Shown here: positions 50,212 to 58,045 of the stretch, piece after piece | Layout: the number at the start of each line of letters is the position of its first letter | How positions within the stretch are numbered: position 1 is the stretch's first letter | From: Oscillospiraceae bacterium | Lineage (GTDB): Bacteria; Bacillota; Clostridia; Oscillospirales; CAG-272 | DNA: 64,000 nt | NCBI GenBank assembly: GCA_015063725.1 | Contig: SVTP01000002.1 | Span: 46,185 to 110,184 of the forward strand | Direction of reading: 5' to 3' | Position numbers and translations under genes: made by a program | The notes under the pieces: generated by a model | Databases searched by the model: none | Told to the model about the DNA's origin: nothing | The model's input: the letters and a program-made list of their open reading frames with translations, nothing else

Positions 50212-51120
50212 TTATAACACAAACATTTTAATCGCCTTGACGGCAACACCGCCCTTGAACTCGCCAACCTCGCCCAAAGCGAAGAAAGCGCCGCCTTGGT
50301 CGCACATCGCAACGCGTGTGCCAAGAGGGAGATCCACACCGATCTTTTTCAGATAAATCTCGCAGCCGCTGCGCGAGAGCTTTTCAAAAAAGGCAGAGAG
50401 ACGAACTGTGGGCAGATCTGCAAAAAGGCGCTGGGTGGGAATAAGCAAATGTAATCTTTCTTCCTCGGTCATTGCTTCTATTTCTTCCAAGGTGCGCGCA
50501 ATCGAGAGATCAAAGCCGCAAGCCTCACCGCGCTCAAGCGATGCCATCGCACCGCCACAGCTGAGAGCCGCACCAATGTCGGCGCACAACGTGCGGATGT
50601 ACGTGCCACCCGAACAATGCACGTCAAGAATGTACTCACATTTGTTATCGGTGGGAGTGGCATCAAGCGAAAAGATCTCAATCTCGCGTGCCTCGCGCTC
50701 AATCACCTCGCCACGGCGAGCAAGATCGACCAGCTTTTGTCCATCAACCTTGAGCGCACTGTACATTGGCGGTGTTTGCAAGATCTTGCCGCGAAAACGG
50801 GGAAGGATCGCTTGTAATTCTTCAAAAGAGGGGATATTCTCCGAGGTCGTCAAAACCGCACCCGTGGTATCCTCGGTGTCGGTCGTAAGGCCGAGCCGCA
50901 AGGTAGCACGATAGTGCTTGGCATCGTGTGAGAGATACTCCGATGCCTTTGCCGCGCGACCGATCAGCACCACAAGCACACCCGTAGCCATCGGGTCGAG
51001 CGTGCCCGCGTGTCCCACACGGCGCGTATTATAAAGACGGCGCACAACGTTTACAATGTGATGTGACGTCACGCCTGCGTGCTTGTTGACAATCAGCACG
51101 CCGTTTGGTTCTTGCATCAT
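50212..51120 (-). CDS. truB: tRNA pseudouridine-55 synthase TruB
   Basis: TruB makes Psi55 in the T loop of all elongator tRNAs. The 302-residue protein has GVLIVNKHAGVTSHHIVN near 7, the catalytic Asp in RVGHAGTLDPMATGVLVV near 40, YRATLRLG near 70 and the GGTYIRTLCADIG segment near 172. A PUA-like tail ends the protein. It is last in an operon behind trmB and a nitroreductase. Confidence 0.96.
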   Translation of the reverse strand: MMQEPNGVLIVNKHAGVTSHHIVNVVRRLYNTRRVGHAGTLDPMATGVLVVLIGRAAKASEYLSHDAKHYRATLRLGLTTDTEDTTGAVLTTSENIPSFEELQAILPRFRGKILQTPPMYSALKVDGQKLVDLARRGEVIEREAREIEIFSLDATPTDNKCEYILDVHCSGGTYIRTLCADIGAALSCGGAMASLERGEACGFDLSIARTLEEIEAMTEEERLHLLIPTQRLFADLPTVRLSAFFEKLSRSGCEIYLKKIGVDLPLGTRVAMCDQGGAFFALGEVGEFKGGVAVKAIKMFVL

Positions 51121-51139
51121 AAAGGGGAATCGCCTTTCG

Positions 51140-51718
51140 TTATTTTTGAATCAAAATGCTTTCCAGCGTTCGCTTTTGCACGTAGTGAATACCGCCCTCG
51201 CGATAGTAGGTCACACTGCCGTCGAGGGCAGGTCCTACCAATTCCACGCGCTCATCGGGCTTGCCGAGAGCCAGGACGAGCCTGGGGATAAGATTGTCGG
51301 AAAGCTCCAATGTTTCCCTAAATACCTCGGGGGAAAAGGAGCCGAGCATACAGCCGCCAAAGCCTGCCTCGGCAGCGGCGAGCATAATAGTCTGGGCACA
51401 AATCCCAACGTCCTTGTCAAACTTGTCGGCAGAGGGAACAACGTCGGTGTCGGCGCAAATGACGATATACGCCACGGGTGCGTGACCGTCGGGCGGCAGT
51501 TTCATATCCGTAATTTTGCCTGCCCAGCGCGTGCCGCCAAGCAGACGCGCACAAAGTGCTTCATCGGTTACGGCGCAAAACTTGAGCATTTGCAAATTGA
51601 TAGAGGAGGGCGCATAACGCACGCAGTCCACCCAATCGGCAAGCTGCTCGGGGGAGATCTTTACACGCTCGTCAAAGCTGCGATAGCTGCGAGCGGATTT
51701 GAGTAAATCTTTCAGCAT
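51140..51718 (-). CDS. Nitroreductase-family flavoprotein
   Basis: The 192-residue protein opens with the FMN-binding SARSYRSFDERVKIS (residues 8-22), RYAPSSINLQMLKFCAV near 34-50, and later LAAAEAGFGGCMLGSF near 130, the family's second FMN motif. These enzymes reduce nitro compounds, quinones or flavins with NAD(P)H. The natural substrate is not predictable. It is co-transcribed with trmB and truB. Confidence 0.9.
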   Translation of the reverse strand: MLKDLLKSARSYRSFDERVKISPEQLADWVDCVRYAPSSINLQMLKFCAVTDEALCARLLGGTRWAGKITDMKLPPDGHAPVAYIVICADTDVVPSADKFDKDVGICAQTIMLAAAEAGFGGCMLGSFSPEVFRETLELSDNLIPRLVLALGKPDERVELVGPALDGSVTYYREGGIHYVQKRTLESILIQK

Positions 51719-51727
51719 TGTATCACC

Positions 51728-52375
51728 TCAAAAACGGACGCGAGCCGAATAAATGACTTGTCCAAGCGCAGAGAAATGACGCTCGTATTCTGTCATCACG
51801 TTCTCGGCGGCAGCCTCGGATGCGTGCAGATCACGCGTTTGCCATTCAATGGTCAGTCCCAGTGCCTCGAACTCCTCCAAGCTGAAATCAAACAGACCTT
51901 CGTTGTCGGTTTTCAGGATCAAAAGTCCACCTGGGGCAAGCAGAGAGCGATAAAGCTCCAAAAAGCCGCGGTGTGTCAAACGACGTTTGGCATACCCTTT
52001 TTTAGGCCACGGATCGCTGAAGTTGAGATAGATGCGATCAAAGGAGTGGGGCAGGAAATACTCGGTAAGATTGCGCGCGTCGCCAATGAGGAAGCGCAAG
52101 TTATCGGGGCGAGAGTCCTTTGCCGCCATCGCTTTTTCAAGCGCCAGACAAGCTACGTCGGGGACGCGCTCCATGGCAATAAAGTTGAAGTCCTGATGCT
52201 TTGCCGACATTCCAACGGCAAAATCACCCTTGCCGCAACCAATCTCAAGGCACACAGGGCGCTCCTCGGCAAAGAAGGATTGCGGATATGCCGCAGGGGA
52301 GATGGGGGCAGGGATCAAAATTTCGGAGCACGCGGCAATTCTTTCTGCACCGTGCTTTTTTCTTCTCATTCTCAT
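51728..52375 (-). CDS. trmB: tRNA (guanine-46-N7)-methyltransferase TrmB
   Basis: TrmB adds the N7 methyl to G46 using SAM. The 215-residue protein has CLEIGCGKGDFAVGMS near 41 (SAM motif I), NLRFLIGDARNL near 95, and the diagnostic IYLNFSDPWPKKGYAKRRLTHRGFLELY near 116-143. First gene of the trmB-nitroreductase-truB operon. Confidence 0.96.
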   Translation of the reverse strand: MRMRRKKHGAERIAACSEILIPAPISPAAYPQSFFAEERPVCLEIGCGKGDFAVGMSAKHQDFNFIAMERVPDVACLALEKAMAAKDSRPDNLRFLIGDARNLTEYFLPHSFDRIYLNFSDPWPKKGYAKRRLTHRGFLELYRSLLAPGGLLILKTDNEGLFDFSLEEFEALGLTIEWQTRDLHASEAAAENVMTEYERHFSALGQVIYSARVRF

Positions 52376-52410
52376 AGTTTGTTTTCCTTACTTAAGCAAT
52401 AAATTGATAG

Positions 52411-52887
52411 TTACAGGTCACTGAATTTACGACCGTACAGATAACCGCCAAAAATAGCGGCAGAATAAAAGACTGCGAATAAGAGCGCATAGGGAAAGGG
52501 CTGAAAAAACGCATAATCGGCAACCTGTTCAATTCCGGTCACGGCATCGCAAAAGAGAAAGACATTCGTCAATACCAAAAAAGGATTTGGTTTAAAAAGA
52601 GAGCCGATCAATGCCCACAGAACGGTGGGAGCAACAGAGTAGATGGCGAGTTCCTTTGGAGATGCAACGCGGAACTCTCTTTTTCTGCCTTCCCATTTAA
52701 AAAAGAGAAAGAGAGCAACCATTGTACCAAGACCTCCCGCAATTCCCGAAACCAAATTTTCGGCTCGGTGTGATGCGCTGTTAAAACGCATGATGTACAT
52801 GGGGAGGAAAGAGATCAAAAAGCCAACCCATGCCGCGCCCCAAACCTTGAAGAGATTGAAGCCGACTGTTATGAAATGCTTTTTCAT
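52411..52887 (-). CDS. Four-helix membrane protein, unknown
   Basis: A 158-residue protein with four hydrophobic helices (residues 7-33, 46-64, 80-97 and 133-151) separated by short charged loops such as KWEGRKREFRVASPKE. I do not recognise the family. AAAGGGG precedes ATG 52887, and a promoter TTGCAT-17-TATAAT reads it at 52918-52946 on the minus strand. Confidence 0.78.
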   Translation of the reverse strand: MKKHFITVGFNLFKVWGAAWVGFLISFLPMYIMRFNSASHRAENLVSGIAGGLGTMVALFLFFKWEGRKREFRVASPKELAIYSVAPTVLWALIGSLFKPNPFLVLTNVFLFCDAVTGIEQVADYAFFQPFPYALLFAVFYSAAIFGGYLYGRKFSDL

Positions 52888-52917
52888 AAAAAATCCCCTT
52901 TTTCATAAGTTACCTTT

Positions 52918-52946
52918 ATTATATCAAACAAAAGAAAAAAATGCAA
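52918..52946 (-). promoter_or_regulatory. Sigma-A promoter of the four-helix membrane protein
   Basis: Minus strand TTGCAT, 17-base spacer, TATAAT. Confidence 0.83.
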
Positions 52947-52984
52947 CCAAAAACCAAATATTTTACCGTATTTTCTCGCACATC

Positions 52985-53013
52985 TTGACATTTTTCGGCA
53001 CTCGGTATATAAT
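52985..53013 (+). promoter_or_regulatory. Perfect plus-strand promoter reading antisense into the carrier-protein gene
   Basis: TTGACA 52985-52990, 17-base spacer, TATAAT 53008-53013. The next plus-strand gene is comEC, 480 bases away. In between the transcript would run antisense across the whole acyl-carrier gene at 53084-53317. Confidence 0.75.
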
Positions 53014-53035
53014 GAAAGGGATCTTGTGGCAATAT

Positions 53036-53063
53036 AAAAGCGACCTCGGAAGCTCCGGGCCGC
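53036..53063 (-). terminator. Terminator of the carrier-protein gene
   Basis: Minus strand GCGGCC-CGGA, loop GCT, TCCG-A-GGTCGC (one bulge), then TTTTA. Confidence 0.75.
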
Positions 53064-53083
53064 ATTTATATGCAAGTATTCAA

Positions 53084-53317
53084 TTATTGATTAGTAGCGT
53101 TTTCTTCCAAGAACTTAACAACGTCGCCAACGTTTACGAACTTGAAGATGTCCTCGTCTTTGATTTCAACGCCGAACTTATCTTCGCAGATCATAATCAT
53201 ATCAGCAAGCTCGATAGAGTTGACGCCAAGGTCATTTGCAAGATCAGACTCGAGAGTGATCTCATCAGGGTTGAGCTGCAGCTCTTCTACGAGCAGGTTC
53301 TTCAGAGTTTCAAACAT
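53084..53317 (-). CDS. Acyl carrier protein
   Basis: A 77-residue acidic carrier: SDLANDLGVNSIELADMIMICEDKFGVEIKDEDIFKFVNVGDVVKFLE, with the phosphopantetheine Ser near 37 (Asn-Ser-Ile-Glu-Leu in place of the usual Asp-Ser-Leu). It resembles fatty-acid ACPs but stands alone, outside any fab cluster, with a perfect promoter (53383-53411) and its own terminator. AGGACAT-type site GGAGGAC precedes ATG. It may serve lipid synthesis or a specialised acylation. Confidence 0.92.
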   Translation of the reverse strand: MFETLKNLLVEELQLNPDEITLESDLANDLGVNSIELADMIMICEDKFGVEIKDEDIFKFVNVGDVVKFLEENATNQ

Positions 53318-53353
53318 AATTTTATGTCCTCCAACAATTTTGTTTTTTGGGTA

Positions 53354-53374
53354 ATGATGGGCACCTGTTGCCCA
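53354..53374. promoter_or_regulatory. Perfect 8-bp inverted repeat in the carrier-protein 5' leader
   Basis: GATGGGCA-CCTGT-TGCCCATC lies between the promoter and the ribosome binding site. It could be a repressor operator or a leader hairpin. Confidence 0.6.
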
Positions 53375-53382
53375 TCCTGTAC

Positions 53383-53411
53383 ATTATACAATAAAAAGTA
53401 CGTTTTGTCAA
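53383..53411 (-). promoter_or_regulatory. Perfect sigma-A promoter of the carrier-protein gene
   Basis: Minus strand TTGACA, 17-base spacer, TATAAT (plus ATTATA 53383-53388, TGTCAA 53406-53411). Confidence 0.92.
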
Positions 53412-53491
53412 GAATTTTTTTCATTATTCGGCAAAAGAATTGCATTTTTGACAGTTTTTTGCATAATTTTGGATAAAAAGGGGGTGTTTTG

Positions 53492-55750
53492 ATGCATATT
53501 TTTCGCGAGCGACCGCTCGCCCTTGCCTGTTGCGCCTTTGCCGCGGCGGCAGTTCTCGCACGTTCGATGAGCGCAACTGTTCAATTGATATGCACCATCC
53601 TCGCCACTTTATCACTTCTTGTCCTGATTTTTCTCTTTTTCAAAAAGAAAAAACGCGCACTCTTTTTGGCAATCCTTGTTTTTCTCGCCCTCTCGCTGGC
53701 GCTCCTTTCATCCTATCTCTTCTTCCATGTCCGTTACCAAAATTGGCAGGACCGCATCGGAGAGGACTGCGTGGTCGAGGGCGTCATTCTGGAGCGCGAG
53801 GTCGGCAAGCCTTACCAAAGCGTGCTCACTGCCGAGATCCACAAGATCAACGGCAAGCGTTGCCGCGCCGACGTGCGGCTCCTGTTCCCATACGCCACCA
53901 GCCTGCAGGTGGGGGACTCCTTCCGCCTCTCGGGTGTGGGCGCACCCTTTGAGACCAAATATATGGAGAACGAGGAGATCAACGCCCTCAAGGATGGGAT
54001 TCTTCTTTGCATCTATTCAGATGATATGAAGAATTGCGAGCTGATCGAAAACGACAGATTCTCCTTGCGTGTCAAGCTCTCGCAATGGAACTTTGCCGCC
54101 TCATACCGCCTGGAGCAAGCCGTTGGTGGGGAAGCGGGCAAGTTTGCGGCGGCACTTCTGCTTGGAACGCGTGACCACCTTTCGGGTGATACGTCTCTGC
54201 ACTTTCAAAGAGTGGGCGTCACGCACATTCTGGCACTCAGCGGCATGCACGTTTCTGTTCTGATCTTTGTGTTTGAAAATTTTTTGCGCCTGCTTGCATG
54301 TCCCAAGCGTATCCGCTCCATCACGGTTTGTGTGATTGCATTCGGCTATTTGTTCTTTACGGGTGCATCTCCGTCTATCGCACGCGCTGTATTGATGCTT
54401 GGCGTCCTGACGCTTGGCTACTATTGGAACACCGATTATGATTCCTTTACCTCAATCAGTGCGGTTCTGGCAATCATGCTTCTATTCTCTCCAAATGCCG
54501 TATTAGATATGGGCATGTGGCTCTCCTTTGTTGCCTCAGCCGCCATCATTGTCTTTTTGCCTGCATTTGATAGCGTTCAGGAACTTCTTTATGCCAAGCT
54601 GACACTTTCCCCAAAATGGATCAAAGTCATTTCCGCCGCAATCACAGCCGTTGTTGTCGGTCTTGCGGCAAACATCGTGCTCATTTATCTGCAGGCGCGC
54701 TTCTTTGGCGAAATGTCCTTGATGTCACTCCCGGCAACGCTGGCGCTCTCCATTCCAACAAACCTTTTGCTCATTTTCTCGGCAATAACCCTTTTGATCC
54801 CGCAAGCAAGCGTGCTTGCCGCCCTTGCTGGGGATGTTTCTCTCGAGATTACCGAATGGTTTTCCAATATTGAGGGAATACTCATACCGCTCAATGATAT
54901 CTTCTCGCAGATTTGCGCACTTGCAACGCTGCTTGCCCTCATTTTTATAGCGGTGGCAAGGCTGAAACACGTAAAGCGGTGGCTTCTTTTGCCATTGGCG
55001 CTTTCCTTCATCACCGTCTTGACCTCGCTCGCTGTAACCCACATCCCAAACCGCGGAACATCCTTTACACTCGTCCACGCAAGCGGCGGAGATCTGCTCC
55101 TGTTTACCAACAAAGAAAAGAGTGTGGCGGTGGATTTTTCCGACGGTACGGCAACGGGAGGCATGCAGATTATTGAAATTGCCAACGAATTGCGCAGCAC
55201 CGAGCTGGACGACCTGATCCTGACGCATTATCACAATCGCGATACTTATTTTATCGCATCCATGGCGCGGCGCATACGTGTTAAAACCTTACATTTGCCG
55301 CACCCGACCGACGACGAGGAGCGCGCCATTGCCAATCAGTTGACAAAAGAGGCAGAACGCCACGGCATTCGCGTTGTATTTGGTGCCGATGACCTCGCTA
55401 TTGAGGATATCAAGGTTCTTGCCTTTGATCACACCGTAATGCCGCACGATCGGCACGATGCACTTCTTTTCAGTATTGCGGTCGATGGGGAAGTTTTTAC
55501 CTACATCAACGGCTCGGTTCCGCAGTCGCCAATTGCGGATAAGATGTACAAAATGCTGGATGCCGCCAAATACGTCATCATTGGCGACACAGGCTTTGCC
55601 AATTCCCAAAGCACGTCTGTGCCTCACCTTTGGCGAGAACACGCGGCGATCTACGTAACCGAAGAAAAGCTGCTTCGCTTTATCGAGAACGCAGACCTTT
55701 TCCAAAACATCGTCCACGTGTCCCTACCTATTACCTTTTTTGTGAAATAA
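53492..55750 (+). CDS. comEC: ComEC/Rec2-type DNA uptake channel with degenerate metallo-hydrolase domain
   Basis: ComEC passes single-stranded DNA across the membrane in competence. The 752-residue protein has the N-terminal OB-like DUF4131 region (about 85-190). The competence domain follows, with FQRVGVTHILALSGMHVSVLIF near 243, FTGASPSIARAVLML near 288 and about ten membrane helices. A C-terminal beta-lactamase-like domain starts near 515. There the HxHxDH motif reads LTHYHNRDTYF near 577 and the expected Asn-Asp-x-Ser-Leu segment is HDALLFSI, so nuclease activity may be lost. ATG 53492 follows GGGGGTG. No comEA is adjacent. Confidence 0.92.
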   Translation: MHIFRERPLALACCAFAAAAVLARSMSATVQLICTILATLSLLVLIFLFFKKKKRALFLAILVFLALSLALLSSYLFFHVRYQNWQDRIGEDCVVEGVILEREVGKPYQSVLTAEIHKINGKRCRADVRLLFPYATSLQVGDSFRLSGVGAPFETKYMENEEINALKDGILLCIYSDDMKNCELIENDRFSLRVKLSQWNFAASYRLEQAVGGEAGKFAAALLLGTRDHLSGDTSLHFQRVGVTHILALSGMHVSVLIFVFENFLRLLACPKRIRSITVCVIAFGYLFFTGASPSIARAVLMLGVLTLGYYWNTDYDSFTSISAVLAIMLLFSPNAVLDMGMWLSFVASAAIIVFLPAFDSVQELLYAKLTLSPKWIKVISAAITAVVVGLAANIVLIYLQARFFGEMSLMSLPATLALSIPTNLLLIFSAITLLIPQASVLAALAGDVSLEITEWFSNIEGILIPLNDIFSQICALATLLALIFIAVARLKHVKRWLLLPLALSFITVLTSLAVTHIPNRGTSFTLVHASGGDLLLFTNKEKSVAVDFSDGTATGGMQIIEIANELRSTELDDLILTHYHNRDTYFIASMARRIRVKTLHLPHPTDDEERAIANQLTKEAERHGIRVVFGADDLAIEDIKVLAFDHTVMPHDRHDALLFSIAVDGEVFTYINGSVPQSPIADKMYKMLDAAKYVIIGDTGFANSQSTSVPHLWREHAAIYVTEEKLLRFIENADLFQNIVHVSLPITFFVK

Positions 55751-55782
55751 GCCTTGTTTCTGTGTCGAAATAGGGCTTTTTT
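55749..55782 (+). terminator. Intrinsic terminator after comEC
   Basis: A 12-bp stem AAGCCTTGTTTC / GAAATAGGGCTT (with G-T pairs) and loop TGTGTC. The arm begins at the last bases of the stop codon, and TTTT follows. Confidence 0.82.
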
Positions 55783-55790
55783 CATATACT
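55783..55790 (+). promoter_or_regulatory. Possible sporulation-sigma -10 box of spoVFA
   Basis: CATATACT directly after the comEC terminator matches the CATAnnnT core shared by SigE/SigK -10 elements, 34 bases before the spoVFA ATG. spoVF is mother-cell controlled in Bacillus. The -35 region is not convincing. Confidence 0.35.
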
Positions 55791-55823
55791 GACAATGTAT
55801 CGAATGATGTCGGGAGGAAGAAT

Positions 55824-56702
55824 ATGCAAAAGCACACAGTTGCCGTTTTGGGCGGAGATAAGCGAATGGATTTTGCAGCGCGCGAGCTTACTCGTCTGGG
55901 GTATGATGTGCGCGAATGGGGCAGACGTGAGGGCGACAGTGCCGCCGGATTTGCAAGGGTTGCAGACGAGTGGCTCTCGGATGTTGACGTTCTGATGCTC
56001 CCACTTCCCACGTCCACCGACGGCACGCATCTCTCCACACCGCTCCTTGAGGGCGGGGGAGGATTGCGCATGGAAATGCTCTTTTCTGCTGCCCCCGATA
56101 AGCTATGGCTTGTCGGTCGCCTTGGCGAGACCTTGCAAGGGCGCGCAAAGAAAGAGAATATTCGCTATATCGACTACTTTGAGAGCGAGATCCTGCAACT
56201 CAAAAACGCATTGCCCACTGCCGAGGGGGCGATTGAGATCGCTATGCGAGAGCTCCCCGTTGTGCTGGATGGCACCAAGGTCGCCGTCATTGGCTATGGC
56301 AGGATCGGTGAGGTGCTTTCGGCAAAGCTTGGGGCGCTTGGTGCAAAGGTCACCGTTTATGCACGCCGCCCCTCTGTTTGCACACGCGTCGAGCTTGCAG
56401 GGCATTCTTCTAAACAGATTTTTGAGGGGAAAGATCCTCTGTTTGACGCAGATACGCGCGCCATCTTCAACACCGTACCAAGCCGCCTTTTGGGGCGCTC
56501 GACCTTGCAAACACTATCCCCAAATTGCCTTTTGATCGATCTTGCATCTGCCCCCGGCGGCATCGATATGCGAGTAGCAGAGGAGCTTGGACTGTGCGCC
56601 ATCTGGGCAACCGCACTCCCCGGAAAATGCGCACCCGAGAGTGCGGGGGTGATCCTTGGTGATGTGGCACATTCGATTCTTACGGACGCTACGGCGTTCT
56701 GA
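55824..56702 (+). CDS. spoVFA: Dipicolinate synthase subunit A (SpoVFA)
   Basis: With subunit B this enzyme makes dipicolinic acid, the Ca2+-chelating spore core compound, from dihydrodipicolinate in the mother cell. The 292-residue protein has an N-terminal domain (VAVLGGDKRMDFAARELTRLGYDV), a Rossmann dinucleotide site (VLDGTKVAVIGYGRIGEVLSAKLGALGAKVTVYARR near 145-180), and LIDLASAPGGID with LPGKCAPESAG near the end, all typical of DpaA. GGGAGGA precedes ATG. It marks the organism as a spore former. Confidence 0.96.
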   Translation: MQKHTVAVLGGDKRMDFAARELTRLGYDVREWGRREGDSAAGFARVADEWLSDVDVLMLPLPTSTDGTHLSTPLLEGGGGLRMEMLFSAAPDKLWLVGRLGETLQGRAKKENIRYIDYFESEILQLKNALPTAEGAIEIAMRELPVVLDGTKVAVIGYGRIGEVLSAKLGALGAKVTVYARRPSVCTRVELAGHSSKQIFEGKDPLFDADTRAIFNTVPSRLLGRSTLQTLSPNCLLIDLASAPGGIDMRVAEELGLCAIWATALPGKCAPESAGVILGDVAHSILTDATAF

Positions 56703-56730
56703 CTTTTGAGAGAGGAAACGGGTAAAACGT

Positions 56731-57291
56731 ATGCTTGGATATGCTTTGTGCGGCTCGTTTTGCACGCACGCGCACGCACTAAAAGAACTCAAAAACTTAC
56801 TTGCGGCAGGCTACGAGGTGCAACCCATCGTCAGCGAGACCGTTTATACCACCGATACACGCTTTGGAACGGCGCAAAATCTGCAAAGGGAACTTGAAAC
56901 ACTTTGTAACCGTCCCATCATACACACCATTCCCGATGCCGAGCCGCTCGGACCGAAGATCTCGCTCGATGCCCTCATCATAGCCCCCTGCACAGGGAAC
57001 ACGCTTGCCAAATTGGCAAACGGCATTACCGATACGGCAGTCTGTATGGCGGCAAAGGCGCATCTGCGGTGTGACCGACCAATGATCCTGGCACTCGCAT
57101 CCAACGATGCACTGTCTGCCAACCTGAAGAACATTGCCACAATGCTCTCGCGCAAATGTGTGTATTTTGTCCCTATGCATCAGGACGATCCCGAAAAAAA
57201 GCCACACTCACTCGTGGCAGATTTCTCGCTCTTGATGCCCACCCTCGAGGCAGCCTTTGCAGGCAAGCAATACCGCAAACTGTTTTTGTAA
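56731..57291 (+). CDS. spoVFB: Dipicolinate synthase subunit B (SpoVFB), flavoprotein
   Basis: The 186-residue flavoprotein-fold partner of SpoVFA. It starts with LGYALCGSFCTHAHALKELKNL, the phosphopantothenoylcysteine-decarboxylase-like flavin fold. ALIIAPCTGNTLAKLANGITDTAVCMAAKAHLR near 85-117 and ALASNDALSANLKNIATMLSRKCVYFVP near 126-153 follow. It lies 28 bases after spoVFA; a terminator follows. Confidence 0.95.
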   Translation: MLGYALCGSFCTHAHALKELKNLLAAGYEVQPIVSETVYTTDTRFGTAQNLQRELETLCNRPIIHTIPDAEPLGPKISLDALIIAPCTGNTLAKLANGITDTAVCMAAKAHLRCDRPMILALASNDALSANLKNIATMLSRKCVYFVPMHQDDPEKKPHSLVADFSLLMPTLEAAFAGKQYRKLFL

Positions 57292-57295
57292 AAAG

Positions 57296-57332
57296 AAAGC
57301 ACGGCAGACACAAGAGTCAGCCGTGCTTTTTG
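57296..57332 (+). terminator. Intrinsic terminator after spoVFB
   Basis: AAAGCACGGC and GCCGTGCTTTT with a 14-base loop, then T residues. Confidence 0.85.
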
Positions 57333-57386
57333 CATATCCAAAATTTCTTTTTCATAGGTTGTATCAAAAAAACGAGGTGACAAACC

Positions 57387-57983
57387 GTGAAACGAAAACG
57401 CCTGCTTATTCAACCGCTTGCCCTGATTTATTTGTTGTGTATGCTGCTTTTTGATAGGAGCGGAATTGCCGCAATGAGTCTTTTGGCGGCGGCGCTCCAT
57501 GAGGTAGGGCACCTTGTGGCGGCAAGATGCATGCACATTCCCATACGCGCCATGCGTTTTGATCTTCTCGGCGCGCGCATCGATGTCAAGGGACGCATTC
57601 TCTCCTATGGTGAGGAATGGCTTTTGTGCATGGCAGGACCGCTTACAAGCCTTGTTTTCTCGCTTGTCGGTTCGCTTTTTTGGTCGCACACAAGACTCGC
57701 CATTGCTTTTTCCTGCGCCTCGCTTCTTCTCGGCGCGCTCAACCTGTTGCCCATTCAAACCTTTGATGGCGGTAGGATGCTGGAATGTGCGCTCCTATCC
57801 TTTACCACACCGCAAAAAACAGGAGCGATCCTGCGTGGCTGCACCTTCCTTTTTTTGTGGGTTCTGTGGGCGTTTTCGGCATACCTGATGATCAAAATTG
57901 CAGACGGAATCTCTCTCTTTTTCTTCACGCTCACCCTGCTTGCTCGCTTTTTTGAGGATCGCGGATACAAAAAGGGAAAATAG
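57387..57983 (+). CDS. M50 site-2 protease (SpoIVFB-like)
   Basis: The 198-residue intramembrane metalloprotease has the zinc motif HEVGH (AALHEVGHLVAARCMHIP, near 38) and the second site NLLPIQTFDGGRML near 122-135 (Asp ligand), with five or six membrane helices. It is the size and shape of SpoIVFB, which processes pro-SigK, and sits directly behind spoVFAB. Its usual partner SpoIVFA is absent here. The start is GTG 57387 after GAGGTGA. Another S2P role is possible. Confidence 0.88.
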   Translation: MKRKRLLIQPLALIYLLCMLLFDRSGIAAMSLLAAALHEVGHLVAARCMHIPIRAMRFDLLGARIDVKGRILSYGEEWLLCMAGPLTSLVFSLVGSLFWSHTRLAIAFSCASLLLGALNLLPIQTFDGGRMLECALLSFTTPQKTGAILRGCTFLFLWVLWAFSAYLMIKIADGISLFFFTLTLLARFFEDRGYKKGK

Positions 57984-57986
57984 TCC

Positions 57987-58015
57987 TTGTATTTTTTACG
58001 CAGGAATGGTATAAT
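57987..58015 (+). promoter_or_regulatory. Sigma-A promoter of the alpha/beta hydrolase
   Basis: TTGTAT 57987-57992, 17-base spacer, TATAAT 58010-58015. Confidence 0.83.
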
Positions 58016-58045
58016 AAAGACAGAAACCAACCAAGGAGTGATACT

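Noticed and set aside
53084..53317. The second carrier protein as the DltC of the window
   Set aside because: Its sequence around the Ser and its acidic helix are closer to fatty-acid ACPs; the carrier at 25852 has the DltC-like third helix and the MBOAT neighbour.
52643..53476. A 277-codon plus-strand frame across the membrane and carrier genes
   Set aside because: It is a shadow of two real minus-strand genes; composition is not protein-like and no start signal exists, although a promoter at 52985 reads through part of it.
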